Positions 31,976 to 39,761 are shown, numbered from the stretch's first letter. The stretch is 42,161 bases of DNA from Candidatus Peribacteria bacterium RIFCSPHIGHO2_02_FULL_53_20 (GCA_001787585.1 MFXW01000047.1:1-42161); one strand, 5' to 3'. Notes: a model not told the origin generated them from the letters alone. A program made the numbers and translations.

Positions 31976-33112
31976 ATGCGCGTCGCCCTCTTCTCCTCCA
32001 CCATCGAGCCGAAGGACGGTTACGGCAATATCACCTTTGAACTCACGAAGGAATTGCATGCGCAGGGCATTGACATCACGCTCTTTCTTCCAAAGAATCA
32101 GCAAAATGCCGTGGCTGCGATGTCACTGCCTTGCACAACCATCTGCGCACTTCCGAAATACGTGTACCGAATATTTGAGAGAAATGGACCCGGATACTTT
32201 CGCACAGTAAATGTCTCTTCGTTCGATCTTGTCCATGATCTTTTCGCTTTTCCGTACTGCATTGTCGCAGCGCGATCTGCAAAAAAAGCGGGTAAACCTC
32301 TTGTCATGGGAGCTCAGGGAACACACGGCGTCCGACCGCTCGCATACTGGCCGGAACGATGGCTTTTGAAAAAATGCTACAAGAGTGCTTCTGCAATCGC
32401 TGTGCCAAGCCAATACACGAAAAAACGGATCCTAGAGGAAACCAAAGAAGATTGTGCCATTGATGTGATTCATAACGGTGTCCGGTTCGACCGGTTTCAG
32501 AAAAGTGTGGATACATTGTCCGTTCGCAATCGGTATCCTGGAAAAAAAATTCTTCTGACAGTCGGTGGTCTTTGGGGAAGAAAAGGACATGATCTTGTGC
32601 TGCGTGCACTTCCCGAAGTTCTCAAGAAACATCCAAATGTTGTGTATGTCGTCGTCGGAGATGGGAATGCACGAGCCGATCTAGAGGCGCTCGCAACGGA
32701 TCTCGGCATGCGGGCAAACGTCGATTTCGCGGGTCGCAAGTCGGGAGATGAACTGGTCGCCTACTTCCAAGCATGCGACATCTATGTCCACACGCCGAAA
32801 ATCGTTGATCAGAATAAATTTGAAGGATTCGGCATCGTCTATCTCGAAGCGAGTGCCTGTGGTAAACCGATTGTTGCAACAGATGCCGGTGGGATACGTG
32901 ATGCTGTTCTCGACAATGAAACCGGACTCATTGTTCCCGATGGAGACATCGCCGCCATCGCCAATCGCATTATTCGCTTATTGGATGATGAAGGCCTCGC
33001 GAAGCGACTCGGAGAGAGAGGGCGGGCGTATGCAAAAGAGAATGACTGGAGTGTGATCGCAAAGAGATTTATAGGGATGTACGAAAGAGTGTTAAAGGCA
33101 AATGCTGAATAA
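31976..33112 (+). CDS. Family 4 glycosyltransferase
   Basis: Start at MRVALFSSTIEPKDGYGN (31976), which gives 378 residues; the upstream start in the track lies inside the previous gene. The N-terminal acceptor domain has YGNITFELTKELHAQGIDI. The C-terminal donor domain has LLTVGGLWGRKGHD, YVVVGDG, and EGFGIVYLEASACGKPIVAT (the E-x7-E motif), characteristic of retaining GT4 enzymes. It probably builds the repeat unit on a lipid carrier. It is the last gene of the 18.4-33.1 kb operon. Confidence 0.92.
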   Translation: MRVALFSSTIEPKDGYGNITFELTKELHAQGIDITLFLPKNQQNAVAAMSLPCTTICALPKYVYRIFERNGPGYFRTVNVSSFDLVHDLFAFPYCIVAARSAKKAGKPLVMGAQGTHGVRPLAYWPERWLLKKCYKSASAIAVPSQYTKKRILEETKEDCAIDVIHNGVRFDRFQKSVDTLSVRNRYPGKKILLTVGGLWGRKGHDLVLRALPEVLKKHPNVVYVVVGDGNARADLEALATDLGMRANVDFAGRKSGDELVAYFQACDIYVHTPKIVDQNKFEGFGIVYLEASACGKPIVATDAGGIRDAVLDNETGLIVPDGDIAAIANRIIRLLDDEGLAKRLGERGRAYAKENDWSVIAKRFIGMYERVLKANAE

Positions 33113-33180
33113 CCGTAACGGCAGGCGTCCCGCCTGCCTCCGACCAAGTGGAAAGGCAGCCGGGACAGCTGCCGTTACGG
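33113..33180. terminator. Nested palindrome between convergent genes
   Basis: Outer arms CCGTAACGGCAGGCGTCCCG... and its near-complement have 26 bases each with three mismatches. Each arm contains its own small hairpin (GGCAGGC-GTCCC-GCCTGCC on the left), so a cruciform or cloverleaf fold is possible. It starts one base after the GT4 stop and contains the stop codon of the minus-strand gene, so it likely ends transcription from both directions. Confidence 0.75.
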
Positions 33181-34656
33181 TGCATATAGCTGATCCAGTT
33201 CTTTGATGATCGCCTCGCTATTATTCTTCACATGCTCCTCTTCCGCCATATGCGATACTTTCATATGCCACGGATTCAGAATGCCGCGTATGCCCGTCTC
33301 CTCCATCGCCTGCAGATACAAACGCGCTTCGACGAGTGACGGCTTTTTGCCTTCCACAAACACTGCCCTAATCGCCGACTTCATGTCTTCTGCCGTGCGG
33401 ATGCGATAGACACCACGCGCATACTGGTAGAAGCGATACCCGAAAAGAAATACCGGCTTGCCGCGGAATAATCCTTCGAACCCGGCCGTGCCCGTCACCG
33501 TTGCAACAGCAATACACTTCTCACGTAAGGTAAAAGTATCTGCACTTCGGCGAATAAATCGCACTTTGTTCATAGCGAGCAATTCCTGGTACATCGGCAC
33601 CGTTCGCGCAAGCCAGCTGCTCGCTCGAGGATGTTCCTTCACATAGATGAAAACATCATCAGGAAGATGCGCATTAAGAAGGGCAGCGACCATGTTCTGA
33701 TCGCTGAATGCTCCACCCATAGGCACCGTGGATGCTTCGGGCTGGAAGTGGAGAGGCAGATAGACGAACCGCGCCGTGAGATCCGGGTCGATGGCATGTG
33801 CATCGTAATACGCATCACGCGCACGAATCATCCGGGAACGCTTGATTCCTTCCACGGCACGCCTGAGTCCGCCCGGTGTGCAATATCCGGCAATGAATCG
33901 AAGTCCGGACACCGGAGAGAGACACAGCGTCTTTCGCACCTGTCCCCAGTAGCCTAATCGCTTAACGCCCTCAACAGGAGGTTTTTGTCCTGCGGGAACC
34001 GAGAGCGCTTCGAAGCGCGCGGCAAACTCTTCTCCCAGTGGCATCTGTGCCAGATCCGTGACACCGCTGTATTCCCGGAGCAATTCCTCATATCGTTTCC
34101 CAATTTGCTCCGCAGATTTCTCAATGTCATGCTCGGCAAAAGAGTTGTCGCGGATGGAGGACGTATGAAAATAGAGAGCCGGAATCTTCTTCAGCTTGCA
34201 GAGATGATAAATGACGATATCCGGTATTTCGTGCGGCAGCCACGCCGCGATGTACAAATTGATCTTCTTTTTATCAATGTAATCGTTCCAGAATTGCAGA
34301 TGCCGCAGGTACCACTGTTTGCGCAAGCTATAGGAAATGGACCGTTTCCACTCCAGCCGACTCACCATCTCCAGAAATACCACTTCGCACGGTCTCATCT
34401 CCTCAACGAGAGCTTCATCGAGCGGAGAAATTGTGCTCCAATCCACTCCTGCATAATCGCATCCGCGGATTTCACTGGAAGAAAACCATTCCTGGAGGTC
34501 GCGGGGTACGTGGCTATAAAACCGCGGCTCGCCCGTGGAAATGATGCCACAAAACGCAAAAGGACATCGTTCAAAAACCGCCTCAAGCGATCGCTCGGAA
34601 AACGGAAACGAGAAGCGGGCGACGATGGCACGGATGGAAGGGGCTTGAGGAGTCAT
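33175..34656 (-). CDS. Capsule-type glycosyltransferase, paralogue B
   Basis: The track ORF reaches 35136, but that part is antisense to the next gene; the first plausible start is the ATG at 34656 (MTPQAPSIRAIVARFSF), giving 493 residues. It is a paralogue of the 30526-31971 protein, with DWSTISPLDEALVEEMRPCE, LCKLKKIPALYF, YLPLHFQPEASTVPMGGAF, IYVKEHPR and VTGTAGFEGLFRGKPVFLFG. Its different N-terminus suggests a different acceptor or donor. It lies on the opposite strand, convergent with the GT4 gene and divergent from the CBS-dehydrogenase gene. Confidence 0.75.
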   Translation of the reverse strand: MTPQAPSIRAIVARFSFPFSERSLEAVFERCPFAFCGIISTGEPRFYSHVPRDLQEWFSSSEIRGCDYAGVDWSTISPLDEALVEEMRPCEVVFLEMVSRLEWKRSISYSLRKQWYLRHLQFWNDYIDKKKINLYIAAWLPHEIPDIVIYHLCKLKKIPALYFHTSSIRDNSFAEHDIEKSAEQIGKRYEELLREYSGVTDLAQMPLGEEFAARFEALSVPAGQKPPVEGVKRLGYWGQVRKTLCLSPVSGLRFIAGYCTPGGLRRAVEGIKRSRMIRARDAYYDAHAIDPDLTARFVYLPLHFQPEASTVPMGGAFSDQNMVAALLNAHLPDDVFIYVKEHPRASSWLARTVPMYQELLAMNKVRFIRRSADTFTLREKCIAVATVTGTAGFEGLFRGKPVFLFGYRFYQYARGVYRIRTAEDMKSAIRAVFVEGKKPSLVEARLYLQAMEETGIRGILNPWHMKVSHMAEEEHVKNNSEAIIKELDQLYAP

Positions 34657-34664
34657 TCTTTGTG

Positions 34665-34714
34665 AGTATTGGCTGAGGAAAACGGTATTGCAAGGAAGTC
34701 CCGTGCGATATACT
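34665..34714. promoter_or_regulatory. Divergent promoters sharing one palindromic -35 (TTGCAA)
   Basis: TTGCAA (34688-34693) is its own reverse complement. Rightward it is followed by 15 bases and TATACT (34709-34714). Leftward it is followed by 17 bases and AATACT, eight bases before the ATG at 34656. A single -35 could therefore serve both genes, but not at the same time. Confidence 0.45.
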
Positions 34715-34726
34715 TCCCCAGCTCTC

Positions 34727-36436
34727 ATGCATAAACGCCTCGCAGCAATTACGATCGGCCCAAAAGAAAGCATCCGAAAGGCGATGGAGAAGATTGATGC
34801 TGCACCGAGACAAAGCCTTCCAGCACCCGCAGGAATCATTCTTGTAATGCACAAAAGTAAATTCCTAGGGATAGCGACGGACGGTGATATTCGCAATGCC
34901 ATCCTAAAAGGTAAAAATCTGGAGGAACCGATCGAGAGCATCATGACCAGAAAACCGCTGACGGTGATGCATGATGAATCCCCCGATGTGATTCTTGCCC
35001 GCTTCCACGATGTCCTTCGGGAACGGAAGCTTCCCGAAAGCCGCTTCCACCACATTCTCACCGTGGACGAAAACGGTAGCCTCGTCGATATCTTCTCGCC
35101 CTTCGAGCTCTGGAGAAGGAGTGAGGTGAAGATCAAAACGGTTTCGGTGATCGGACTCGGCTATGTCGGTCTCACACTCGCCCTCACGCTCAATGAGTTC
35201 GGCATTCGCGTCATTGGCGTGGATACCAACAATACAGTTATCAAGAAATTGAAAGGCGGCGTGCCGCACTTCTATGAAAAAGGTCTCGATCAGCTAGTGA
35301 AAAAACACGCTAACAAGAGCCTGATTCTAAGTAATTCGCTTTCCGAAAACCAGAGCGATATTTTTGTCATCTGCGTGGGGACGCCGGTTTCGGATCAGGG
35401 CAAAGTAATGTCTAAGTACCTGACGGATGCTGTAAAAGAGGTGGGCAAAGTCCTGAAACCGCATGATCTCGTCATTCTGCGATCCACGGTACCCATCGGC
35501 ACCTGCCGCGAAACCGTGATTCCCCTTCTGGAAAAGGTTTCTGGGCTGAAGGCTGGAGAAACATTTATGGTGAGCTTCGCGCCGGAACGGACAGTAGAAG
35601 GGAAAGCGCTCGAAGAGCTCCGCACGTTGCCGCAGATCATTGGGGGATGGAACAAGCAGAGCCTGGATGAAACCAGCAAATTCTTCCGGATCTTCGCCCA
35701 CACCATCGTCGCCGTCGATAATCTCGAAGAGGCCGAGGCGGTGAAGCTTCTCAATAATACGTTCCGGGATGTGAGTTTCGGATTCGCCAACGAGGTTGCA
35801 TGGTCATTGCATGGCTACGGTCTCAACGCCCGCAAAGTGATCCGTGCAGCCAATGAGGGGTACACGAGGAATCCCATCCCGGCGCCGAGTCCAGGGGTAG
35901 GCGGCATGTGCCTTGTGAAAGACCCGTATCTCTTTGTCGCATCTGCAAAAGAGAAGGGGTATCAACCAAGATTGCCGGTCATCGCCCGCGATATCAATGT
36001 ATCGATGATCAGGTTCATCGCGAATCAGGTGGATACATTTGTGAAGAAGCACAAAAAGACTCCAGGAAGAACACGTCTCTTCCTTGCCGGCATGGCATTC
36101 AAAGGCTCTCCGGAAACATCAGATCTGCGCTACTCCACATCCGTGGAAATCCTGCAGCAGCTCCAGAAACGCTATAAGCATATCGCCATTTTCGATCCCG
36201 TGGCATCCAAGGAAGGGCTCCGCACCCTCAATGCAAAAGTCGTACGTTCATTGAAAGAAGGATTCCAAGATAGTGACTGCGTCCTCATGCTCAATAATCA
36301 CCCATCATTCCGAGAAGCGAATATTTTCGCACTCGCATCGACCATGAAAACGCCGGGATTTCTCTTTGACCCATGGGGAAGCTACCGGGAAGAGCAGCTC
36401 ACGGGAGTGGAAGGTATTTTTTACGCCGGACTCTAA
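34727..36436 (+). CDS. CBS-domain/nucleotide-sugar dehydrogenase fusion
   Basis: Start at the ATG of MHKRLAAITIGPKESIRKAM (34727); the track's TTG lies upstream. The protein has 569 residues, about 130 more than a normal UDP-sugar dehydrogenase. The extra N-terminus (1-130) is a tandem CBS pair: GIATDGDIRNAILKG followed by SIMTRKPLTVMHDESPDVIL. The rest is a complete dehydrogenase: VIGLGYVGLTLAL (NAD), VISTVP-like RSTVPIGT, SFAPERTVEGKALEEL, GVGGMCLVKDP with the catalytic Cys, and FLAGMAFKGSPETSDLRYS. It resembles UDP-GlcNAc/ManNAc dehydrogenases. CBS pairs bind adenosyl compounds, so activity may be under nucleotide control. This arrangement is unusual; CBS pairs in nonulosonate loci are better known on nucleotidyltransferases. 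Confidence 0.88.
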   Translation: MHKRLAAITIGPKESIRKAMEKIDAAPRQSLPAPAGIILVMHKSKFLGIATDGDIRNAILKGKNLEEPIESIMTRKPLTVMHDESPDVILARFHDVLRERKLPESRFHHILTVDENGSLVDIFSPFELWRRSEVKIKTVSVIGLGYVGLTLALTLNEFGIRVIGVDTNNTVIKKLKGGVPHFYEKGLDQLVKKHANKSLILSNSLSENQSDIFVICVGTPVSDQGKVMSKYLTDAVKEVGKVLKPHDLVILRSTVPIGTCRETVIPLLEKVSGLKAGETFMVSFAPERTVEGKALEELRTLPQIIGGWNKQSLDETSKFFRIFAHTIVAVDNLEEAEAVKLLNNTFRDVSFGFANEVAWSLHGYGLNARKVIRAANEGYTRNPIPAPSPGVGGMCLVKDPYLFVASAKEKGYQPRLPVIARDINVSMIRFIANQVDTFVKKHKKTPGRTRLFLAGMAFKGSPETSDLRYSTSVEILQQLQKRYKHIAIFDPVASKEGLRTLNAKVVRSLKEGFQDSDCVLMLNNHPSFREANIFALASTMKTPGFLFDPWGSYREEQLTGVEGIFYAGL

Positions 36437-37501
36437 ATGAAAAGCATCATCTGCAATCCCAGTTACGGAAATAATCCGTACATCCGGACAACGGAAATGG
36501 CTCTAAAGTTAAGCGACAAGCTCGGAGAGAATATTTCCGTGGTCGTTCCGCATCTGTATGGTGAAAAGCAGACACGCATCCTCCGCGAAACCTTCGGGGA
36601 AGATCCTCGTATTATTCTCGATGAAACATTCGGAATAATTCTCCGAAAAATATTCTTCGAGGGTACTTCGTATGCTGCGTTTCTAGAACAATGGATGGGT
36701 GAGTCAGATGCAATCAGTGAGGAAGCGCAGGAATATCTGCATGCAACGTATGACATTCTTTGTGAAATCAGCCGCTCCCCTCTTCTGAATCTCGGGATTT
36801 CACCAGCATTTTACAACTCCTGGTTCCGCACATCAGTCATTCTCGAGAGAGCGGCAACCGAACCCGCAATCGCGATCGATAAGACGCTCTTACAAACCGC
36901 AGCGGAAAAATTCCGTGCCTTGGAATCCCGATACCAGCTTCATATGATCAGCGTGCCGGGCACATTCGATCCCGGAAAAGACGATACGCCTATTCCTCTC
37001 GGCGTTTCCCTGCCCGTGGTCGATGAACAGGTTGTGCAGCACGGCGTATATGTCACCGTCAGTGGTATTCCGGATGTCGGTCCCCTGCAAAGTATCGCCG
37101 ATCGCCTGGGAATCAAAATCTACGCATCCGATTCTGCAAAGATCCAGAGGTCTGTACATGCCCTTCCCGGCATTCTCGCGCATCAGGAAATTGTTGCGCA
37201 CATCGCGCGCGCCGGATGGGGAGCCATTGGTACTTCCCTCGCCACCGGCACTCCACTGATTGTTCCCGCATATCAGAAAGACGAAGATCCGGAGATTTTC
37301 TTCAACATCCGCCGCATTGAAGAACTTGGACTTGGCGTGGAATTCCGTAATCAGACGGCAACCGAACTTTTGGCAATGATGAAGATTTTGCGACCAAGAA
37401 TCGCGGAATACCGTGAAAAACTATTGGAGCAATTCGGAACGCTGGATGGGGCACAAATGGCTGCAAACATCATTGCTGAGAAATTATTGGAAAATTATTG
37501 A
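36437..37501 (+). CDS. Putative GT-B glycosyltransferase
   Basis: This 354-residue protein begins at the base following the previous stop, so it is translationally coupled to the CBS-dehydrogenase. I do not recognise the N-terminal half, although SYGNNPYIRTTEMALKL resembles the acceptor-domain start of GT-B proteins. The C-terminal half has ARAGWGAIGTSLATGTPLIV and a downstream KDEDPEIFFNIRRIEELGLG, like the donor-binding loop of MurG/GT1-type enzymes (HGGWGT...G.P). No membrane segment is present. It could use the uronic acid made by its partner; that is inference. Confidence 0.6.
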   Translation: MKSIICNPSYGNNPYIRTTEMALKLSDKLGENISVVVPHLYGEKQTRILRETFGEDPRIILDETFGIILRKIFFEGTSYAAFLEQWMGESDAISEEAQEYLHATYDILCEISRSPLLNLGISPAFYNSWFRTSVILERAATEPAIAIDKTLLQTAAEKFRALESRYQLHMISVPGTFDPGKDDTPIPLGVSLPVVDEQVVQHGVYVTVSGIPDVGPLQSIADRLGIKIYASDSAKIQRSVHALPGILAHQEIVAHIARAGWGAIGTSLATGTPLIVPAYQKDEDPEIFFNIRRIEELGLGVEFRNQTATELLAMMKILRPRIAEYREKLLEQFGTLDGAQMAANIIAEKLLENY

Positions 37502-37505
37502 AGTA

Positions 37506-37743
37506 GGTGGGTGGGTTCCGCGCGCCACGGGGGGTGCCGGGGAAGACCCTGTTTTCCGCCCGCAGGCGGAAGTCGAGATGGAAACGCCGAATCCTTGCAG
37601 GCGTTTCCATCGAGACACAGGGTCGAGTAGTTCGAAAAACTCACTACAGGCTCCGGGGCTTGGCGCGGCCTGCCCTGAGCTGGGTCGAAGGGTGGGCTTT
37701 TCTTTGCTACTTTACTTTTGTCCGGCAGACAAAAGAAAGTAGA
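37506..37743 (+). repeat. Structured intergenic element, copy 1
   Basis: This ~238-bp element shares long blocks with 39506-39702: GGTTCCGCGCGCCACGGGGG, CCCTGTTTTCCG, GAATCCTTGCAGGCGTT, GGCTTTTCTTTGCTACTTT and GTCCGGCAGACAAAAGAAAG. Helices: GACCCTGT/ACAGGGTC (outer), TTCCGCC-CGCA-GGCGGAA, ATGGAAACGCC/GGCGTTTCCAT (37578-37610), and a terminal CTTTTGT-CCGGCAG-ACAAAAG hairpin. Copy 1 is longer because of ~40 extra bases holding GCCCTGAGCTGGGTCGAAGGG, a palindromic word of its own. It fills the gap between the GT-B gene and neuB paralogue 3; no gene is seen in it. Confidence 0.85.
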
Positions 37744-37771
37744 TACTGTTAGCATCGACCCAACTCAACCT

Positions 37772-38740
37772 ATGGTAAAAATTATCGCCGAACTCTGCCA
37801 AAACCACTGCGGCGACCGCTTGCTTCTTTCGGAAATGATTGCTGCTGCAGCCGAAAACGGCGCGGACATCGTCAAATCCCAGATTATCTTCTCCGAAGAC
37901 CTCATGCATCGACCACAGTTTGATGAAGGAAAAATCCTCTCAGACGGCACCGTTATTACGATCAAGCGCCCATATGCCGCGGAATATGAACGACTGAAGG
38001 TGCTCGATCTCGCAGAGGACGACCATCGGTTCTTCATCGATGAATGCAAACGCAGGAAAGTCCTTCCGATGACTACTATCTTCAGCCGCAATCGTATTCT
38101 GTTTGCCGCTTCCCTGCCCTGGCCGCGTCGCATTGTAAAAGTCGCCAGCTATGACTGTGCAAGTTTTCCGATGCTCGAGGAGCTTGCAGAGCGCTTTGAC
38201 CATGTCTACATTTCCACAGGCGCAACGTTCGACGAAGAAATCGCGAAGACTGCGGATATCATGCACAAAGCCGGAAGAACATTCTCACTGCTCCACTGCG
38301 TGACGAGTTACCCGAATACGATGGAGATGTGCAATCTCCGCCGCATGCAGTGGCTCAAGCAATTCACGCCCTCCATTGGTTGGTCTGACCATACGCTTGT
38401 GAAGCGTGACGGTCTCAAGGCGAGCAAAGCGGCAATCGCCCTTGGAGCGGATGTGATTGAGCGGCACTTCACCATCCTTCCCGAAGACAAAACCAAAGAT
38501 GGTCCTGTTTCGATCACACCTGCGATGCTGAAGGAATTGAAAGAATTTTCTGCGCTTGATGTCGCGACCCAGACAAAGGAAATCCGGAAAGAGATCCCCG
38601 ATTGGGAAACGATCCTCGGTACTGAAACACGACCATTAACGCCGACAGAGCTGCTGAATCGCGATTATTACCGTGGGCGGTTTGCGAGCAAGGTGAATGA
38701 CCAATGGGTGTATAACTGGGAACGCGCAGCGATCATATAA
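37772..38740 (+). CDS. NeuB-family nonulosonic acid synthase, paralogue 3
   Basis: Start at MVKIIAELCQNHCGDRLLLS (37772); upstream in-frame codons lie in the repeat element. The protein has 322 residues. NeuB positions are IIAE.CQNHCGD, ADIVKSQIIFSEDL, VASYDCASFPML, YISTGATFDEEI, LLHCVTSYPNTMEMCNL, IGWSDHTLVKRDG and VIERHFTILPEDKTKDGPVS. The C-terminus (LTPTELLNRDYYRGRFAS...) replaces the usual SAF domain, whose RRS.V.A motif is absent. It differs from the other two synthases, including an insertion around residues 55-75, so its substrate is probably different. It forms a pair with the CMP-sugar synthetase that follows, and both are bracketed by the two structured elements. Confidence 0.85.
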   Translation: MVKIIAELCQNHCGDRLLLSEMIAAAAENGADIVKSQIIFSEDLMHRPQFDEGKILSDGTVITIKRPYAAEYERLKVLDLAEDDHRFFIDECKRRKVLPMTTIFSRNRILFAASLPWPRRIVKVASYDCASFPMLEELAERFDHVYISTGATFDEEIAKTADIMHKAGRTFSLLHCVTSYPNTMEMCNLRRMQWLKQFTPSIGWSDHTLVKRDGLKASKAAIALGADVIERHFTILPEDKTKDGPVSITPAMLKELKEFSALDVATQTKEIRKEIPDWETILGTETRPLTPTELLNRDYYRGRFASKVNDQWVYNWERAAII

Positions 38741-38744
38741 CGGA

Positions 38745-38776
38745 GATTCCCGATACACCGATACACCGATATCCGA
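38745..38776. repeat. Short tandem word repeat, CGATACAC
   Basis: The 53-base gap before neuA copy 2 contains ccgatacaccgatacaccgatatccgata, three to four copies of an ~8-base word. It looks like one arm of the short-word palindromes seen elsewhere, without the second arm. Confidence 0.55.
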
Positions 38777-38792
38777 TATTCTCATCGCAGCA

Positions 38793-39503
38793 ATGACACG
38801 CACGCCCTCTGTCCTCGGCATCATTACTGCTCGCAGCGGCAGCAAAGGCATCCCGAATAAAAATATCGCGCCGCTCAAAGGCAAACCCCTCATCGTCTAT
38901 ACGATTGAAGCGGTACAGAACAGTAAACTCCTCACGCGTACCGTTGTTTCCACAGATAGCGAGGAGATCGCCTCGATCGCAAAGAAGCATGGTGCGGAAG
39001 TGCCGTTCCTGCGCCCTGCGGAACTCTCGACGGACAGCGCCCTCGCTCTCGACGTTCTCGCCCATGCGATCACACACTGCAAGGAACACGACGACCAATC
39101 GTATGATTACGTCATGATGCTCCAACCGACTTCTCCGCTGCGGACGGGCGAAGACATCGACGCCTGCATTCGCATCGCCGCCGAAACCGACGCCGACTCC
39201 GTCTTCAGTATGAAAGAGCTGCCCGACTTCGCTCCGCAGAAGATCAAGACGATTGAGAATGGCGAGATCAAGCCCTTCATTGCGGAGGAAAAAGGACAGT
39301 CCGCTCCACGTCACAAAGCCAAAAAAGCCTATAAGAGAAACTGTGCCGTGTACCTCACGCGCACAAATCTGATTCTCAAGGGTGATCAGTTCGGCAAGAA
39401 ATCGATGGCGTACGTGATGCCCCAGGAACGCAGTATCGACATCAATGATCCTGTGGATCTGGAACTGGCGGAGTTTTGGATGAAGAAACTCAACATGCTC
39501 TAA
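38793..39503 (+). CDS. neuA: CMP-nonulosonic acid cytidylyltransferase, copy 2
   Basis: Start at MTRTPSVLGIITARSGSKGI (38793), giving 236 residues. The CTP-binding loop is ARSGSKGIPNKN, followed by VVSTDSEEIA, LRPAELSTDSALALD, LQPTSPLRTGED and a C-terminal SIDINDPVDLELAE, all typical of NeuA/LegF/PseF. It has 53 bases between it and neuB paralogue 3 and presumably activates that enzyme's product. The sequence differs strongly from copy 1 at 20260 (shared motifs only), which suggests independent acquisition and not recent duplication. Confidence 0.9.
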   Translation: MTRTPSVLGIITARSGSKGIPNKNIAPLKGKPLIVYTIEAVQNSKLLTRTVVSTDSEEIASIAKKHGAEVPFLRPAELSTDSALALDVLAHAITHCKEHDDQSYDYVMMLQPTSPLRTGEDIDACIRIAAETDADSVFSMKELPDFAPQKIKTIENGEIKPFIAEEKGQSAPRHKAKKAYKRNCAVYLTRTNLILKGDQFGKKSMAYVMPQERSIDINDPVDLELAEFWMKKLNML

Positions 39504-39505
39504 GC

Positions 39506-39702
39506 CGGTGGGGTTCCGCGCGCCACGGGGGGTGAAGGGGGAGGCCCTGTTTTCCGTCCGCCTCAGCGGACGGAAGTCGAGCCGGGAATGCCGAATCCTT
39601 GCAGGCGTTCCCGGCGAGACACAGGGCCGGGCGGAGGGGTTCTGGCGCGCGGTGGGCTTTTCTTTGCTACTTTCTTTTGTCCGGCAGACAAAAGAAAGTA
39701 GA
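39506..39702 (+). repeat. Structured intergenic element, copy 2
   Basis: This ~197-bp element is homologous to 37506-37743. Helices are kept with changed bases: GGCCCTGT/ACAGGGCC, TTCCGTCCGC-CTCA-GCGGACGGAA, CCGGGAATGCC/GGCGTTCCCGG (39582-39614, same 11-base loop as copy 1), and a perfect 13-bp terminal hairpin TACTTTCTTTTGT/ACAAAAGAAAGTA (39668-39700). It starts just after the neuA copy 2 stop; no gene is seen in it. Confidence 0.85.
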
Positions 39703-39761
39703 TCTCGAATACATGGCAAATGCGGTTTAATTATCACTGCGTACGCTACAATTTCTTCGCA

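Noticed and set aside
34657-35136. N-terminal extension of the minus-strand 653-aa ORF
   Set aside because: It is antisense to the CBS-dehydrogenase gene, and homology to paralogue A only begins after the ATG at 34656.
37413-37755. ORFs of 80-110 aa over the structured element
   Set aside because: Frames differ between the two copies of the element, and base changes follow helix pairing and not codon positions, so the element is non-coding.
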